From Agrobacterium rosae (lineage in GTDB: Bacteria > Pseudomonadota > Alphaproteobacteria > Rhizobiales > Rhizobiaceae), in contig NZ_NXEJ01000006.1 in assembly GCF_002915175.1 (NCBI RefSeq), positions 380,626 through 444,625 on the forward strand: a stretch of 64,000 bases of DNA, in the 5' to 3' direction. The position numbers and the translations under genes were made by a program. Shown here one piece after another: positions 7,505 through 16,753 of this stretch; position 1 is the stretch's first letter; each line of letters starts with the position of its first letter. Below the pieces are notes generated by a model. The model did no database searches and was not told the DNA's origin. It was given only the letters and a program-made list of their open reading frames with translations.

Positions 7505-8968
7505 GTGATCCATTTTGACAATACCTATGCGCGCCTGCCGGAACATTTTACGGCTGCGGCTCTGCCGACACCGGTGGCGGCACCGTTGTTGATTGCGTTC
7601 AACCGCCCGCTGGCTGCGGAGCTTGGGCTCGACCTTGCTGATGTGGATGATGCGCGTCTGGCGGCGATCTTTTCTGGCAATGTCGTGCCGCCGGGGGCGG
7701 AACCTTTGGCGATGGCTTATGCGGGGCATCAGTTCGGCAACTTCGTTCCGAAGCTGGGCGATGGGCGGGCGATTTTGCTGGGTGAAGTGATTGATATCAA
7801 TGGCAAACGGCGGGATATTCAGCTGAAGGGTTCTGGCCCCACGCGCTTCTCACGCCGGGGTGATGGGCGGGCGGCGCTTGGGCCGGTGCTGCGGGAATAT
7901 ATCGTTTCCGAGGCCATGCATGCGCTCGGCATTCCCGCAACGCGCGCGCTGGCGGCAGTGGCGACGGGCGAGCGGGTGCAGCGGGAAACCGGTCTGCCCG
8001 GAGGCGTGGTGACGCGGGTGGCGGCGAGCCATATCCGGGTTGGGACGTTCCAGTATTTCGCGGCGCGTGAGGACCATGCGGCCATCAAGGTGCTGGCGGA
8101 TTATGTGATCAACCGGCATTATCTTGAGGTCAAACAGGCCGAGAAGCCCTATTTTGCGTTACTGCAAGCCATTGCGGAGCGGCAGCGCGAACTAGTTTGT
8201 CGTTGGCTGATGGTGGGTTTCATCCATGGTGTGATGAACACCGACAACGTGGCCATCTCTGGTGAGACAATCGATTTCGGGCCGTGTGCCTTTATGGATG
8301 AATATAATCCTAACAAGGTGTTTTCCTCCATCGATGCGCAGGGGCGCTATGCCTATAACAGCCAGCCCGGCATCGCCCAGTGGAACATCGCGCGGTTGGC
8401 GGAGTGCCTGTTGCCGCTGCTGGATGAGGATGCCGACAAGGCGGTGGAGCTCGCCAATGGCGTGCTCGCCGAGTTTGCCAGCGACTTCCCCAAGCGCTGG
8501 CTTTCTGGCATGCGGCAGAAGCTTGGCCTGACGACGCAAGACGATGCTGACGAGCAGTTGGTCCAGGATCTGTTGGCATTGATGCAGCGAAACGAGGTGG
8601 ATTTTACACTGACATTTCGCAGGCTTTGCGATGCGGCTGATGGTAGCCCCGAGGCGTTTCGCGGGATGTTTACCGATCTTGCGGGTGCGGACGAATGGCT
8701 GGCCCGCTGGCGTCAGCGGACATGGCGCGAGAGCGCGACGGAAAGCGACCGGGCGCAGGCGATGCGGGCGGTGAACCCGGCGGTTATTCCGCGCAACCAC
8801 CGTATCGAGGAAGTGATTGCGGCGGCGGTGGAGGATGGCGATCTGGAGCCGTTTCATGCGATGGTTCGGGCAACGGCGCGGCCGTTTGAGGAGGTGCCGG
8901 AGTTCGCGGTTTATATGCAGGCGCCGATGGGGCACGAGCGGGTGTTTCGGACGTTTTGTGGGACGTGA
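7505..8968 (+). CDS. selO: SelO/YdiU-family protein AMPylator (pseudokinase)
   Basis: 487 residues, the usual length. SelO proteins have an inverted kinase fold and transfer AMP to Ser/Thr/Tyr of target proteins, linked to redox stress. Diagnostic blocks are the opening FDNTYARLPEHF, AYAGHQFGNFVPKLGDGRA, the QLKGSGPTRFSR lysine-containing loop, HGVMNTDNVAISG with catalytic Asp/Asn, and IDFGPCAFMDEY. The start is GTG after a strong gggagaaaccc site. The selenocysteine of the animal enzyme is not expected; the C-terminal CG in FRTFCGT occupies the conserved Cys position. Monocistronic. Confidence 0.93.
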   Translation: MIHFDNTYARLPEHFTAAALPTPVAAPLLIAFNRPLAAELGLDLADVDDARLAAIFSGNVVPPGAEPLAMAYAGHQFGNFVPKLGDGRAILLGEVIDINGKRRDIQLKGSGPTRFSRRGDGRAALGPVLREYIVSEAMHALGIPATRALAAVATGERVQRETGLPGGVVTRVAASHIRVGTFQYFAAREDHAAIKVLADYVINRHYLEVKQAEKPYFALLQAIAERQRELVCRWLMVGFIHGVMNTDNVAISGETIDFGPCAFMDEYNPNKVFSSIDAQGRYAYNSQPGIAQWNIARLAECLLPLLDEDADKAVELANGVLAEFASDFPKRWLSGMRQKLGLTTQDDADEQLVQDLLALMQRNEVDFTLTFRRLCDAADGSPEAFRGMFTDLAGADEWLARWRQRTWRESATESDRAQAMRAVNPAVIPRNHRIEEVIAAAVEDGDLEPFHAMVRATARPFEEVPEFAVYMQAPMGHERVFRTFCGT

Positions 8969-8993
8969 GGATTAGGAGTGAGGGTTGTGGATG

Positions 8994-9162
8994 TGGCTCA
9001 CCCCCCTCTGTCCTGCCGGACATCTCCCCCACAAGGAGGGAGATTGGCTGGGCTCGGGACCATCGCTCTATCTTTAAAGCTCGAGAGGGGCTGAGGGGTA
9101 GCCACGATTCGATCTCCCCACCTGTGGGGGAGATGCCTGGCAAGGCAGAGGGGGGTGAGCCA
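8994..9162 (+). repeat. RIME-like palindromic repeat family A, copy 1
   Basis: A ~168-bp inverted repeat: left arm ggctcacccccctctg, then tcctgccggacatctcccc; right arm is its near reverse complement ending ggggggtgagcc. Inner parts differ, so the element has an orientation (aaggagggagattggctggg first = forward). Seven copies in this window. It fills nearly all of the gap between the convergent selO and dehydrogenase genes. Style matches rhizobial intergenic mosaic elements. Confidence 0.9.
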
Positions 9163-9184
9163 TACCCGCTGCCTACAATGTGAA

Positions 9185-10285
9185 TTACCCCACCTTAGCC
9201 AACCCCTCCCGCGGCGCATAATACTGCCCAAAACGGTTGGCCAGGAAATCCGCCAACCCGATATCCTCCTGTTTCACAAAACCTTTCTGCGGCAGTTTGC
9301 CCTGATTCAGCAAATCCAGAACCGTGGTAATCCCGGCGGCGGTGGTGATCTGGATGGCGCTCATCATGCGGCCGGAAACGGGGCCAGCATAGACTTTGTG
9401 GGCGTAGGTTTCCTGCATGAAACGGCCGTTTTTGGTGCCGCAAACGGTGACGAAGACGATGACGACATCCTGCATGGTGGCGGGCAGAGCGTTTTCGAAC
9501 AGGTCTTTCAACACATCACGGCGGTTGCGCAGATTGAGGTCGTTGAGCAGCGCTTTCATGATGGCGACGTGGCCGGGATAGCGGATGGTGCGGTAATTCA
9601 TGGTGCGCACCTTGCCCTCCAGCGTGGCGGCCAGCGTGCCGAGGCCGCCTGACGTGTTGAAGGCCTCGTAGGTCATGCCGTCGAGCGAGAATTCCTCGCG
9701 TTCTTCCAGCGCAGGTACGGCGGTAAGGCGACCCTCGACGATGGCCTCGCAGGGCTCGATATATTCGTTGATAAGACCGTCCGTGCTCCAGGTGAGGTTA
9801 TAATTCAAGGCGTTGGAGGGGTATTGCGGCAGGGCACCGACGCGCATGCGCACGCTATCCAGCTTATCGAAACGCGAGGCGAGATCGGCAGCGACGATGG
9901 AGATGAAGCCGGGCGCAAGGCCACATTGCGGGATGAGCGCACTCTCTGATGTTTCAGCCAGCTTCTTGACTTTGCGGGTGGATTCGACGTCTTCGGTAAG
10001 GTCGAGATAATGTGTGCCGACGGCAACCGCAGCTTCGGCAATGCCAGCAGTGAGGTGGAACGGGGCAGCCGAGAGGACGGCGAATTTGTCTTTCAACAGC
10101 GCCTGCAGGCCGAGGCGATCGGTGATGTCGACGATCTCCGTATCGACCCGCTCATGGCCGGGAACATTGGCGAGCTGGTCTGCGGACCGGTCCGCGACGG
10201 TAACGCGGTAATCGCCTGTGACGGCGAGCATCCATGCGATGGCAGAGCCGATATTGCCTGCGCCGATGATGACGATGTGTTTCAT
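9185..10285 (-). CDS. Saccharopine dehydrogenase-family oxidoreductase, possibly L-lysine 6-dehydrogenase
   Basis: 366 residues with an N-terminal Rossmann fold for NAD(P) (IGAGNIGSAIAWML, residues 5-20) and a saccharopine-dehydrogenase C-terminal domain. The single-domain size and the motif CGLAPGFI fit lysine 6-dehydrogenase, an enzyme known from Agrobacterium that deaminates lysine at the epsilon position; carboxynorspermidine synthase-like or other relatives are not excluded. It is divergent from an Lrp-type regulator, the usual layout for an amino-acid-inducible catabolic gene. ATG follows gaggggac. Confidence 0.8.
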   Translation of the reverse strand: MKHIVIIGAGNIGSAIAWMLAVTGDYRVTVADRSADQLANVPGHERVDTEIVDITDRLGLQALLKDKFAVLSAAPFHLTAGIAEAAVAVGTHYLDLTEDVESTRKVKKLAETSESALIPQCGLAPGFISIVAADLASRFDKLDSVRMRVGALPQYPSNALNYNLTWSTDGLINEYIEPCEAIVEGRLTAVPALEEREEFSLDGMTYEAFNTSGGLGTLAATLEGKVRTMNYRTIRYPGHVAIMKALLNDLNLRNRRDVLKDLFENALPATMQDVVIVFVTVCGTKNGRFMQETYAHKVYAGPVSGRMMSAIQITTAAGITTVLDLLNQGKLPQKGFVKQEDIGLADFLANRFGQYYAPREGLAKVG

Positions 10286-10405
10286 GCTGTCCCCTCAAGA
10301 TTTTTGTTGAGGTAACAGAATGCCGCATTTGGAAGACGATTCGTAGCTTCACAATGTGCGAAATAGTTATTAGAATTGAGCATATTGCCCAAAGGATTTT
10401 GCATA

Positions 10406-10837
10406 ATGCCTATGAGTGAAAAGGACCGGGCGTTGCTCTCGTTGCTGGCGGACAATGCCCGCATGCCGGTGGCAGAACTGGCGCGCAAGCTCGGCCTTTC
10501 CCGCACCACAGTGCAGGCGCGCATCGAGCGGCTGGAGGCGGACGGTGTGATCGCAGGTTACGGCATCAAGCTGTCGGACGCCTATCTTTCCGGGCTGGTG
10601 CGGGCGCATGTGCTGATTACGATTGCGCCCAAGGCGCTGGCGGGCGTGACGGCTGCGCTTGCGGCAATAAAGGAGGTAACGACGCTGCACTCCGTCAGCG
10701 GCAGCTTCGACCTGATCGCCATTCTGGCGGCACCTTCGATTGCCGATCTGGACCGGTTGATCGATGGCATCGGGGCGCTGGATGGGGTGGAGCGGACGTT
10801 GTCTTCGGTGATATTGTCGACGCGGATTTCGCGGTGA
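10406..10837 (+). CDS. Lrp/AsnC-family transcriptional regulator
   Basis: 143 residues: N-terminal helix-turn-helix (DRALLSLLADNARMPVAELA, then LGLSRTTVQARIERLEADGVI) and a C-terminal RAM ligand-binding domain (HVLITIAPKAL to the end) that forms octamers and binds amino acids. Start taken at ATG 10406, with aaaggatt upstream; an earlier in-frame start is unlikely. Lies head to head with the dehydrogenase gene across 120 bases of AT-rich DNA, so it probably controls that gene and itself. Confidence 0.9.
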   Translation: MPMSEKDRALLSLLADNARMPVAELARKLGLSRTTVQARIERLEADGVIAGYGIKLSDAYLSGLVRAHVLITIAPKALAGVTAALAAIKEVTTLHSVSGSFDLIAILAAPSIADLDRLIDGIGALDGVERTLSSVILSTRISR

Positions 10838-10991
10838 GGAACGAGTTGGGCTCGCTCGAGCTATTTATCCAAAAGGCAAAAACAACTGAGATCAATTTTT
10901 CCGATTTCATCGGGAGAAAGGACAATTGTCTCGGCTGCGCAGGGGAGAGATTTCCGCCTGATTGACTTAGAGCCTTTCGGATGCGGTTTGT

Positions 10992-11468
10992 TCATCTCGT
11001 TGGCATCAAGAATTTTTCTGCCTCTGTCCGAGTGATGTAGATGGTGTCATTCGCCATGGTCAAGAAACTGTTGTCCACGACCCCAAGTATACGATAACGG
11101 ATGACGAGCGGAGTCTGTCCCATAAATGTGCTCTGACCAGTCGGGTTAATAAGCGTGAAGACGTCACCTTGATGTAACGATAATAGTTGAGCGAGCTTAG
11201 CGCCGACCAGCGCGCCTTCGCCGCGTTTGAACTCAATTAACGCGTTATCGCTTATGGAACTCGAAAGAGTCTTGAGGAAATACATGTCCTCAGCTTCGAA
11301 ACCGAGAACGAAAACTCCCTGAGTTCTTTGGGCCACTGAGATAAGGGCTTGTCCCTCAACAACCGAGCTTTGTATCTTCGCCCCGTATGCGGGTTCCCCA
11401 CCGAAGCAAGCATTCGAAAAGCAAAGCAAGAAAAACGTTGCGCACAAGGGAGAGCTACAGAACTTCAT
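10992..11468 (-). CDS. Secreted stand-alone LolC/LolE-like (MacB periplasmic core) domain protein
   Basis: 158 residues: signal peptide (CATFFLLCFSNACFG) then one domain resembling the periplasmic region of LolC/LolE permeases. The clearest part is GAKLAQLLSLHQGDVFTLI, then NPTGQSTFMGQTPLVIRYRI and LGVVDNSF, matching the family pattern of short-chain 'GDxVTLxxPxG...G..P....xVxGIF'. No membrane permease segments exist here or next door. ATG chosen because TAGGAGAAACACT precedes it. Function unknown; possibly a decoy, regulator or remnant of a transporter. GC is lower than the neighbours, suggesting separate acquisition. Confidence 0.55.
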   Translation of the reverse strand: MKFCSSPLCATFFLLCFSNACFGGEPAYGAKIQSSVVEGQALISVAQRTQGVFVLGFEAEDMYFLKTLSSSISDNALIEFKRGEGALVGAKLAQLLSLHQGDVFTLINPTGQSTFMGQTPLVIRYRILGVVDNSFLTMANDTIYITRTEAEKFLMPTR

Positions 11469-11667
11469 AGTGTTTCTCCTATTGCGATTACACAATAATA
11501 TCAATGCGGTGGCGATCATATACTGAAGCTTTAGGTTGTGTATGATCGCATTGGGTGCGAAGCGGAAGCTACCTTAGAGCACAAATCAAAGAACCTAATG
11601 CCGACTTGAAATCATCATCCGCTCCCCTATCTCGGCAAGGCTTCGACCGACATTTTGGATATGGCCA

Positions 11668-13329
11668 TTACACCGGGTCGATACTGCCCCGTTTCGCCTT
11701 GAAAAACATCTTCAGCCGCTGGATTTCGGCGGGTGTCCATCCCTGCGGTTGGGTCACTTCCAGCCAGGCGTCGATATAGTGTTCGGGCGCGTAGACGTGG
11801 CCGTAGCCCATGGGGGCTGTTGTGGCGGCGGCGACGTCTAGGAGCAGTTGCAGTTCGGTGACGACGGGGAACCAGCGGAAGGAGGTGGACACGTCGCGGC
11901 CGCGGGGTTGCTTCATCCATTCCGGGCGGCGGTAGAGGGCGGCGGTTTCGAAGAAGGTGATGGGATCGCTGGCATATTGCAGATAGACGATGCGCATCGG
12001 CCCCCACGGCTTATCCGGCATATGGGCGTTGGTGTACTGGTCTGCGAAGCGGATGACCGAGGAATCGCGGAATTTCGGCAGCCAATAGGGCGAGCCGGAG
12101 GTGCGGCCTGAGGTGGCCATGCGCCATGTGGGGCTGGAGAAGGGTGGGCCGCTCCACAGCGCGCCCTGGAAGGGGTCTGCGAGGACATCGTAGAGATCCG
12201 ACGATTTCTGGCTGTTCAGCGCGCCGAGGCTGAGGCCGTGCAGGTAGAGCTTGGGGCGGGTGTCCTTGGGCAGCGTCGTCCAGTAGCCGTAGATGGCTTC
12301 GAACAGCGCGCGGGCGGTTTCCACGCCGTAATCCGGCTCGGTCAGAAGCGCGATCCAGCTGGAGAGATAGGAATATTGCACGGCGACGGTGGCGACATCG
12401 CCATTGTGCAAATATTCAAGCGTATCAATGGCTTCCGGATCGATCCAGCCTGTGCCGGTTGGGGCGATGACGACAAGCGTTTCACGCTCGAAACCGCCGG
12501 TGCGCTTGAGTTCTTCCAGCGCGAGTTTGGCGCGCTCTGCCGGTGTGGCACCGGCATTTAGCCCGGCGTAAACGCGGATGGGTTCCATGGCCGGGCGGTT
12601 GGTGAAGGCGGAAATCTCTGCGCTGTGCGGGCCTGTGGCGATGAATTCGCGGCCACGGCGACCGAGCGATTCCCACGACATGAGCGAGGCTTCGCTGCCG
12701 GTTTTCATGGGGTCGGACGGGCGCGGCACATCGGGCTCGATGAGACTATCCACCTGTTTCAGCGAGCTATCCATGAAGCGCAGGCCGACATCGACCACCA
12801 GCCCGTTGAGCAGCAGAACGGCGATGACGGCGGCGGCGGCGATGCCGACGACATTGGCCAGCGGGCGCGGCAAAAAGCGGCGGCTGCGCAGGGCAAACAG
12901 CCGCCGCACGATCTGAAACAGGCGTCCGAAACCGATGAGGAGCGCCGAGACGCCGATGGCGATGGTGCCGGTTTTGACGCGGTGGGCGCTATCCAGCGGC
13001 TCCAGTTCCATCAATGCGCGAATGGAGTTCTGCCATGTGGCCGCCTGCCAGAGAAACCCGACCGCGGCGACGATGGCCGCCAGCGAGACGACGAAGAGAA
13101 CGCCGCGTTTGTCATGCCGCGAAGGCTGCGGCAGGCCGAGATAAATGGCGATATCTTTCAGGAATACGCCGATGAGATACCCAATGGCAAAGGAAAATCC
13201 GCACAAAACACCCTGCATGACGAAGGTGCGGGGAAGCAGCGATGGCGTGAGCGAGGCACAGAGCAGCACCGTGCCGACGACGATGCCGGTGCTGGAAAGC
13301 GGCATGACCAAACGCCTGATCCATCTCAA
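11668..13329 (-). CDS. Membrane-anchored alpha/beta hydrolase (COG4425 / Abhydrolase_9 type)
   Basis: 553 residues. The N-terminal third holds about four or five hydrophobic spans (for example TGIVVGTVLLCASLTPSLLP and NVVGIAAAAVIAVLLLNGLV); the C-terminal half is an alpha/beta hydrolase facing the periplasm or cytoplasm, with nucleophile motif HGLSLG and a late conserved GHVY...HYIDAW block. The substrate is unknown; proteins of this type are predicted lipid-active or cell-envelope hydrolases. Transcribed away from the GTA cluster. Confidence 0.8.
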   Translation of the reverse strand: MRWIRRLVMPLSSTGIVVGTVLLCASLTPSLLPRTFVMQGVLCGFSFAIGYLIGVFLKDIAIYLGLPQPSRHDKRGVLFVVSLAAIVAAVGFLWQAATWQNSIRALMELEPLDSAHRVKTGTIAIGVSALLIGFGRLFQIVRRLFALRSRRFLPRPLANVVGIAAAAVIAVLLLNGLVVDVGLRFMDSSLKQVDSLIEPDVPRPSDPMKTGSEASLMSWESLGRRGREFIATGPHSAEISAFTNRPAMEPIRVYAGLNAGATPAERAKLALEELKRTGGFERETLVVIAPTGTGWIDPEAIDTLEYLHNGDVATVAVQYSYLSSWIALLTEPDYGVETARALFEAIYGYWTTLPKDTRPKLYLHGLSLGALNSQKSSDLYDVLADPFQGALWSGPPFSSPTWRMATSGRTSGSPYWLPKFRDSSVIRFADQYTNAHMPDKPWGPMRIVYLQYASDPITFFETAALYRRPEWMKQPRGRDVSTSFRWFPVVTELQLLLDVAAATTAPMGYGHVYAPEHYIDAWLEVTQPQGWTPAEIQRLKMFFKAKRGSIDPV

Positions 13330-13526
13330 GATTTTGCTTCCTTCGCGATTGTTCGGAGACGCACTGTAGTATGGTGGCGAGGTGCGTGGAAGGAAGGGTG
13401 CGGAATAAATTTTGAAATAAATAGGAATTTAATCCTTGACGGCGTTACGGTTGTTTGGTAGTGTTTGGGTATAGTCGGAGAAGTGTGGGTGGGGTTGGTA
13501 GCGGTTTTGCTGCTGGACCTTTGGGT
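13330..13526. promoter_or_regulatory. Divergent intergenic region between the hydrolase and the GTA cluster
   Basis: AT-rich block at about 13410-13440 (aataaattttgaaataaata) followed by a cttgac hexamer at 13435-13440, which resembles an alphaproteobacterial -35 element reading toward the GTA genes. No good -10 at 17-bp spacing. Candidate only; the repeat that follows separates it from the first GTA gene. Confidence 0.3.
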
Positions 13527-13694
13527 GTGGCTTTACCCCCCTCTGTCCTGCCGGACATCTCCCCCACAAGGAGGGAGATTGGCTGGGCGCTGACCCCTCG
13601 CTCTCTTCGCGAGGTTGGAGATGGGCGAGAGTTTGCCTCCTGCCGATCTCCCCACCTGTGGGGGAGATGCCCGGCAGGGCAGAGGGGGGCGAGC
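13527..13694 (+). repeat. RIME-like palindromic repeat family A, copy 2
   Basis: Forward copy of the ~168-bp element (acaaggagggagattggctggg in the left half, gatctccccacctgtgg in the right). It ends only 39 bases before the first GTA gene, so any upstream GTA promoter must be transcribed through this hairpin-forming leader. Confidence 0.9.
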
Positions 13695-13732
13695 TTGCTC
13701 TGACGTTTGACGTTCTCACCAACAGGCAAACC

Positions 13733-14236
13733 ATGACATCGACAATCGCGACAGACCTCTCGCTTTACCGCAAGTGGCCGCAAACGCATGTTTATGCCGA
13801 TAATCCTGCGGTGCTGGAGTTGAAATCCGCGCTGCCGGACAAGGCGAGCGACGAGTTGTGGCGGTTGATGAATGAGATGACCGCTGAGATGCGGGAGCAG
13901 TTTCGGTTCTTTCGCCAATTGCGCGAAGGGGCGGGGGCGGCGCTGGAGGGGGATGCCGATGAGGTGGCGGGTAAGGGTGCGCGGGCAGATGTTAAGGCTG
14001 CGACCGATGCCATGTCGTTGATCGTGCGGACTTTGGAAAAGATCGATACGCTGCAACGGCAACTGGCGCGTGACCGTGAGGTTGCCGCCGAAAGCGAAGC
14101 GGAAACGCAAGATTACGAAGAGGCCGTCGCCTTCTTCCAGAGGCGGATGGATGAGCTCGTCGAGCAAAAATTGCGAGCAAGGCTTGTTGCTGCCGGTCTT
14201 TCGCCGGAAGGGCAACCGGCTGACGGGCTGGAATGA
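13733..14236 (+). CDS. GTA gp1: probable small terminase subunit
   Basis: 167 residues, beginning MTSTIATDLSLYRKWPQTHV; helical and charged with a coiled-coil-like middle (LEKIDTLQRQLARDREVAAE). Its place directly before the large terminase and its size fit GTA gene 1, thought to help load DNA into the head. A longer in-frame reading would begin inside the repeat upstream, so the ATG at 13733 is preferred. It ends 61 bases before the terminase start. Confidence 0.75.
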   Translation: MTSTIATDLSLYRKWPQTHVYADNPAVLELKSALPDKASDELWRLMNEMTAEMREQFRFFRQLREGAGAALEGDADEVAGKGARADVKAATDAMSLIVRTLEKIDTLQRQLARDREVAAESEAETQDYEEAVAFFQRRMDELVEQKLRARLVAAGLSPEGQPADGLE

Positions 14237-14297
14237 TGCGGGGCGGGCCGTTCTGACCGATCATATCAGTGGTGATCCCACATGCCGCAGAGAGGAA

Positions 14298-15569
14298 ATG
14301 CGTTACCGTATGGAAGCTCTGCTGGCGGAAAGACATCAACGAAACCACGTGTTTCGGCTCAAAAACGATTGGCGGATGATTGGCAACCACGTGCAACAGC
14401 AGCCGGAAGGCGACTGGCGCAACTGGCTGCTGATCGGCGGTCGCGGTTCGGGCAAGACCCGTGCCGGGGCCGAATGGGTGCATCTCATCGCTTCCACCGG
14501 CGACCATTCCGATCTGCGCATCGCGCTGGTGGCGGAAACGCTGGGGGATGCGCGTGAGGTGATGATCGATGGCGTATCCGGCATCTGCCGGATCGCCAAA
14601 CGCAAAAGGCCGGATTTCGAGGCATCGCGCCGCAGGCTGGTTTGGCCGAACGGGGCGATGGCGCAAATCTTCTCCTCCGAAGACCCTGAAAGCCTGCGCG
14701 GGCCACAGTTTCATTTTGCCTGGTCCGACGAGCTGGCGAAGTGGCGCTATGCTCAGGAAACCTGGGACATGCTGCAATTCGGCCTTCGCCTTGGCGACCG
14801 GCCGCAGCAGCTGATTACCACGACGCCGAGGCCGATACCGCTTTTAAAAACGTTGATGGCTGACCCCAGCAGTCGTGTTGTGCGGATGCGCACGCACGAC
14901 AATGCGGCGAACCTGTCTCCCGGCTTTATCGATGCGATGATGAAGCGGTATGGCGGCACGCGGCTGGGGCGGCAGGAACTGGATGGCGAGCTGATTGCGC
15001 AGCGCGATGATGCGCTGTGGAAGCGGGCGGATATCGAAGCGATCTTCGATGACAGGCCGGATGTTCTGGCGCGGATCGTCGTAGCGGTGGACCCGCCGGC
15101 GGGCAGCGGCGAGGGCTCTTGCTGCGGCATCGTGGTGGCGGGCATCGGCATCGATGGGCGGTTCTGGGTTCTGGCGGATTGTTCCGCCGAGGGCGCGACA
15201 CCGGCGGGCTGGGCCCGCGCCGTGGTTGCCGCGCACCATCGCTTCGAGGCCGACCGGGTGGTGGCGGAAGTCAACCAGGGCGGCGAGATGGTGAGCGCCA
15301 TGCTGAAAAGCATCGACGCCAACCTGCCCATTACCATGGTGCGGGCCAGCCGGGGCAAGTTTACCCGCGCCGAACCGGTTGCCGCACTCTACGAGCAGGG
15401 CCGGGTGCGGCATGCCGGACGGTTTGAGAAGCTTGAGGACCAGATGACGGACTTTGGCCTGGATGGGTTGTCTTCCGGCAAGTCCCCGGACCGGCTGGAT
15501 GCGCTGGTGTGGGCGCTGACGGCGCTGGCGATGGAGACGATGGCAGAGCCGCGGGTGCGGGGGATGTGA
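14298..15569 (+). CDS. GTA gp2: large terminase (DNA packaging ATPase/nuclease)
   Basis: 423 residues. Translocates DNA into GTA heads and cuts it at headful size. Walker A is GGRGSGKT at residues 47-54 (followed by RAGAEWVH), Walker B-like IALVAETLGDAREVMIDG, motif FHFAWSDELAKWR, and a C-terminal RNase H-like nuclease with VVAVDPPAGSG and ALVWALTAL. The start is the ATG after agagagga; the frame extends upstream into gp1 without homologous sequence. No frameshift seen. It is the last structural GTA gene before the inserted cargo genes. Confidence 0.92.
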   Translation: MRYRMEALLAERHQRNHVFRLKNDWRMIGNHVQQQPEGDWRNWLLIGGRGSGKTRAGAEWVHLIASTGDHSDLRIALVAETLGDAREVMIDGVSGICRIAKRKRPDFEASRRRLVWPNGAMAQIFSSEDPESLRGPQFHFAWSDELAKWRYAQETWDMLQFGLRLGDRPQQLITTTPRPIPLLKTLMADPSSRVVRMRTHDNAANLSPGFIDAMMKRYGGTRLGRQELDGELIAQRDDALWKRADIEAIFDDRPDVLARIVVAVDPPAGSGEGSCCGIVVAGIGIDGRFWVLADCSAEGATPAGWARAVVAAHHRFEADRVVAEVNQGGEMVSAMLKSIDANLPITMVRASRGKFTRAEPVAALYEQGRVRHAGRFEKLEDQMTDFGLDGLSSGKSPDRLDALVWALTALAMETMAEPRVRGM

Positions 15570-15650
15570 GGGGTGGGTCTCCGGTTGGGTTGCGACTCAC
15601 GCATTTAGACCTGAGAATGCCTAACCTAACGGTAAAAATGGAAAGCCTGA

Positions 15651-16406
15651 ATGACAATCGTTCGGATCGCCGCTGCGCAAACGATAGAGTTCCGAGAGGA
15701 CATCGAAGGCGCGCTTGCCTGTGCAACCAAACTCTTCGACGAGGCGGGTAACGCTGGGGCGAGGCTGCTTTGTTTCCCGGAAGGGTATTTGCAAGGATAC
15801 TTTACCGACGATACATCCGCGCGGCGCGTGGCCTTAGACGTGAAATCACGTGAGTTCAACAAGCTGTTTGAGCGCTTCCCTATGTCCGGGCCAATGATTG
15901 TGATGGGCTTTATCGAGATATCGAAGGGTAGGCTCTTCAACAGCGCTTTGGTGATGGAGAATTCGACTGTCATTGGCTGCTATCGCAAACAGTATCTTCT
16001 GCCAGGTGAACACGCTTTCACAGCCGGTGAAGACGCGCCTATCTTTGAGGTGGATGGCCTGAAATTTGGAATAAACATCTGTTACGACACCAATTTTTCG
16101 GCTTCCGCTCGCTGTGTGGCCGATCTTGGTGCTGAACTTATTGTCTGCCCCGCCAACAATATGATGCGGCGAGACAAAGCCGAATTCTTCAAAGACGCGC
16201 ATAACTATGGGCGAGGGGATAGATGTAGAGAGACCGGCCTGTGGCTCATCTCTGCGGATGTTACCGGGGAGCGCGATGGGCGTGTTTCATGGGGGCCGAC
16301 CGCAGTCTTAAATGCAGCTGGGCAAGTTGTGAAACAACTGCCGTTGGAAATACCAGGTCTCCTAGTCGTAGATATTCCCGTGCGGAAAGAAGCTGTTGGG
16401 TGTTAG
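15651..16406 (+). CDS. Carbon-nitrogen hydrolase (nitrilase superfamily), cargo within the GTA cluster
   Basis: 251 residues with the Glu-Lys-Cys triad of the superfamily: Glu in FPEGYLQGY, Lys in CYRKQYLLPGE and Cys in INICYDTNF. Probably an amidase that releases ammonia or an amine from a small molecule; the substrate is unknown. It lies in the GTA direction but is not a GTA gene; GC content is lower than gp2 and the portal gene. ATG is preceded by ggaaagcc. Likely acquired by insertion between terminase and portal. Confidence 0.85.
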   Translation: MTIVRIAAAQTIEFREDIEGALACATKLFDEAGNAGARLLCFPEGYLQGYFTDDTSARRVALDVKSREFNKLFERFPMSGPMIVMGFIEISKGRLFNSALVMENSTVIGCYRKQYLLPGEHAFTAGEDAPIFEVDGLKFGINICYDTNFSASARCVADLGAELIVCPANNMMRRDKAEFFKDAHNYGRGDRCRETGLWLISADVTGERDGRVSWGPTAVLNAAGQVVKQLPLEIPGLLVVDIPVRKEAVGC

Positions 16407-16645
16407 CCGGTGAGGACATGACAGGGAAATGCCCTCGCTGAGGCGAAATTCATCCAAGCTGAAATCGCTATCGGATTTGAAGTTCCTTTTGACGCGGTAG
16501 GAAATCCAACTCTCGTCATGCCGGGCGTCCTCCGTAGCAAGTGCGGAGTTCCGACTAAAATGCAAAACGCCCGCGAGGACCGATAACGGCGTTACACGGG
16601 GGGGTTCGCATTTCTACTGGGAGGGCAGTCTCAGCCCTCGATCCG

Positions 16646-16753
16646 TTACTTCTTTGGGGTCTGCGAAGGTTTCGTCTGCGCGCTGACTTCGCGCATCTGA
16701 CGCCATTCGTTTTCGAGACGGTCGTAGGTGGTCTGAGGGATCGTCGCGGTCAT
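16646..16753 (-). CDS. Very small hypothetical protein (35 aa)
   Basis: Reads MTATIPQTTYDRLENEWRQM then REVSAQTKPSQTPKK and stops. An excellent ribosome site (GAAGGAGGAATGCC) precedes the ATG, which is the main reason to accept so short a frame. Charged, probably helical, no membrane span. A small inverted repeat (gagggc / gccctc at 16621-16639) follows the stop and may end its transcript. It runs opposite to the GTA genes. Confidence 0.5.
   Translation of the reverse strand: MTATIPQTTYDRLENEWRQMREVSAQTKPSQTPKK

Noticed and set aside
12625-13461. 278-codon + strand frame opposite the membrane hydrolase
   Set aside because: Antisense of hydrophobic segments, rich in Asp/Arg/His; no start signal.
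13527-13694. Coding extension of GTA gp1 upstream into the repeat
   Set aside because: The upstream part is translated repeat DNA (GEMPGRAEGGE) without protein-like conservation; a better ATG lies at 13733.
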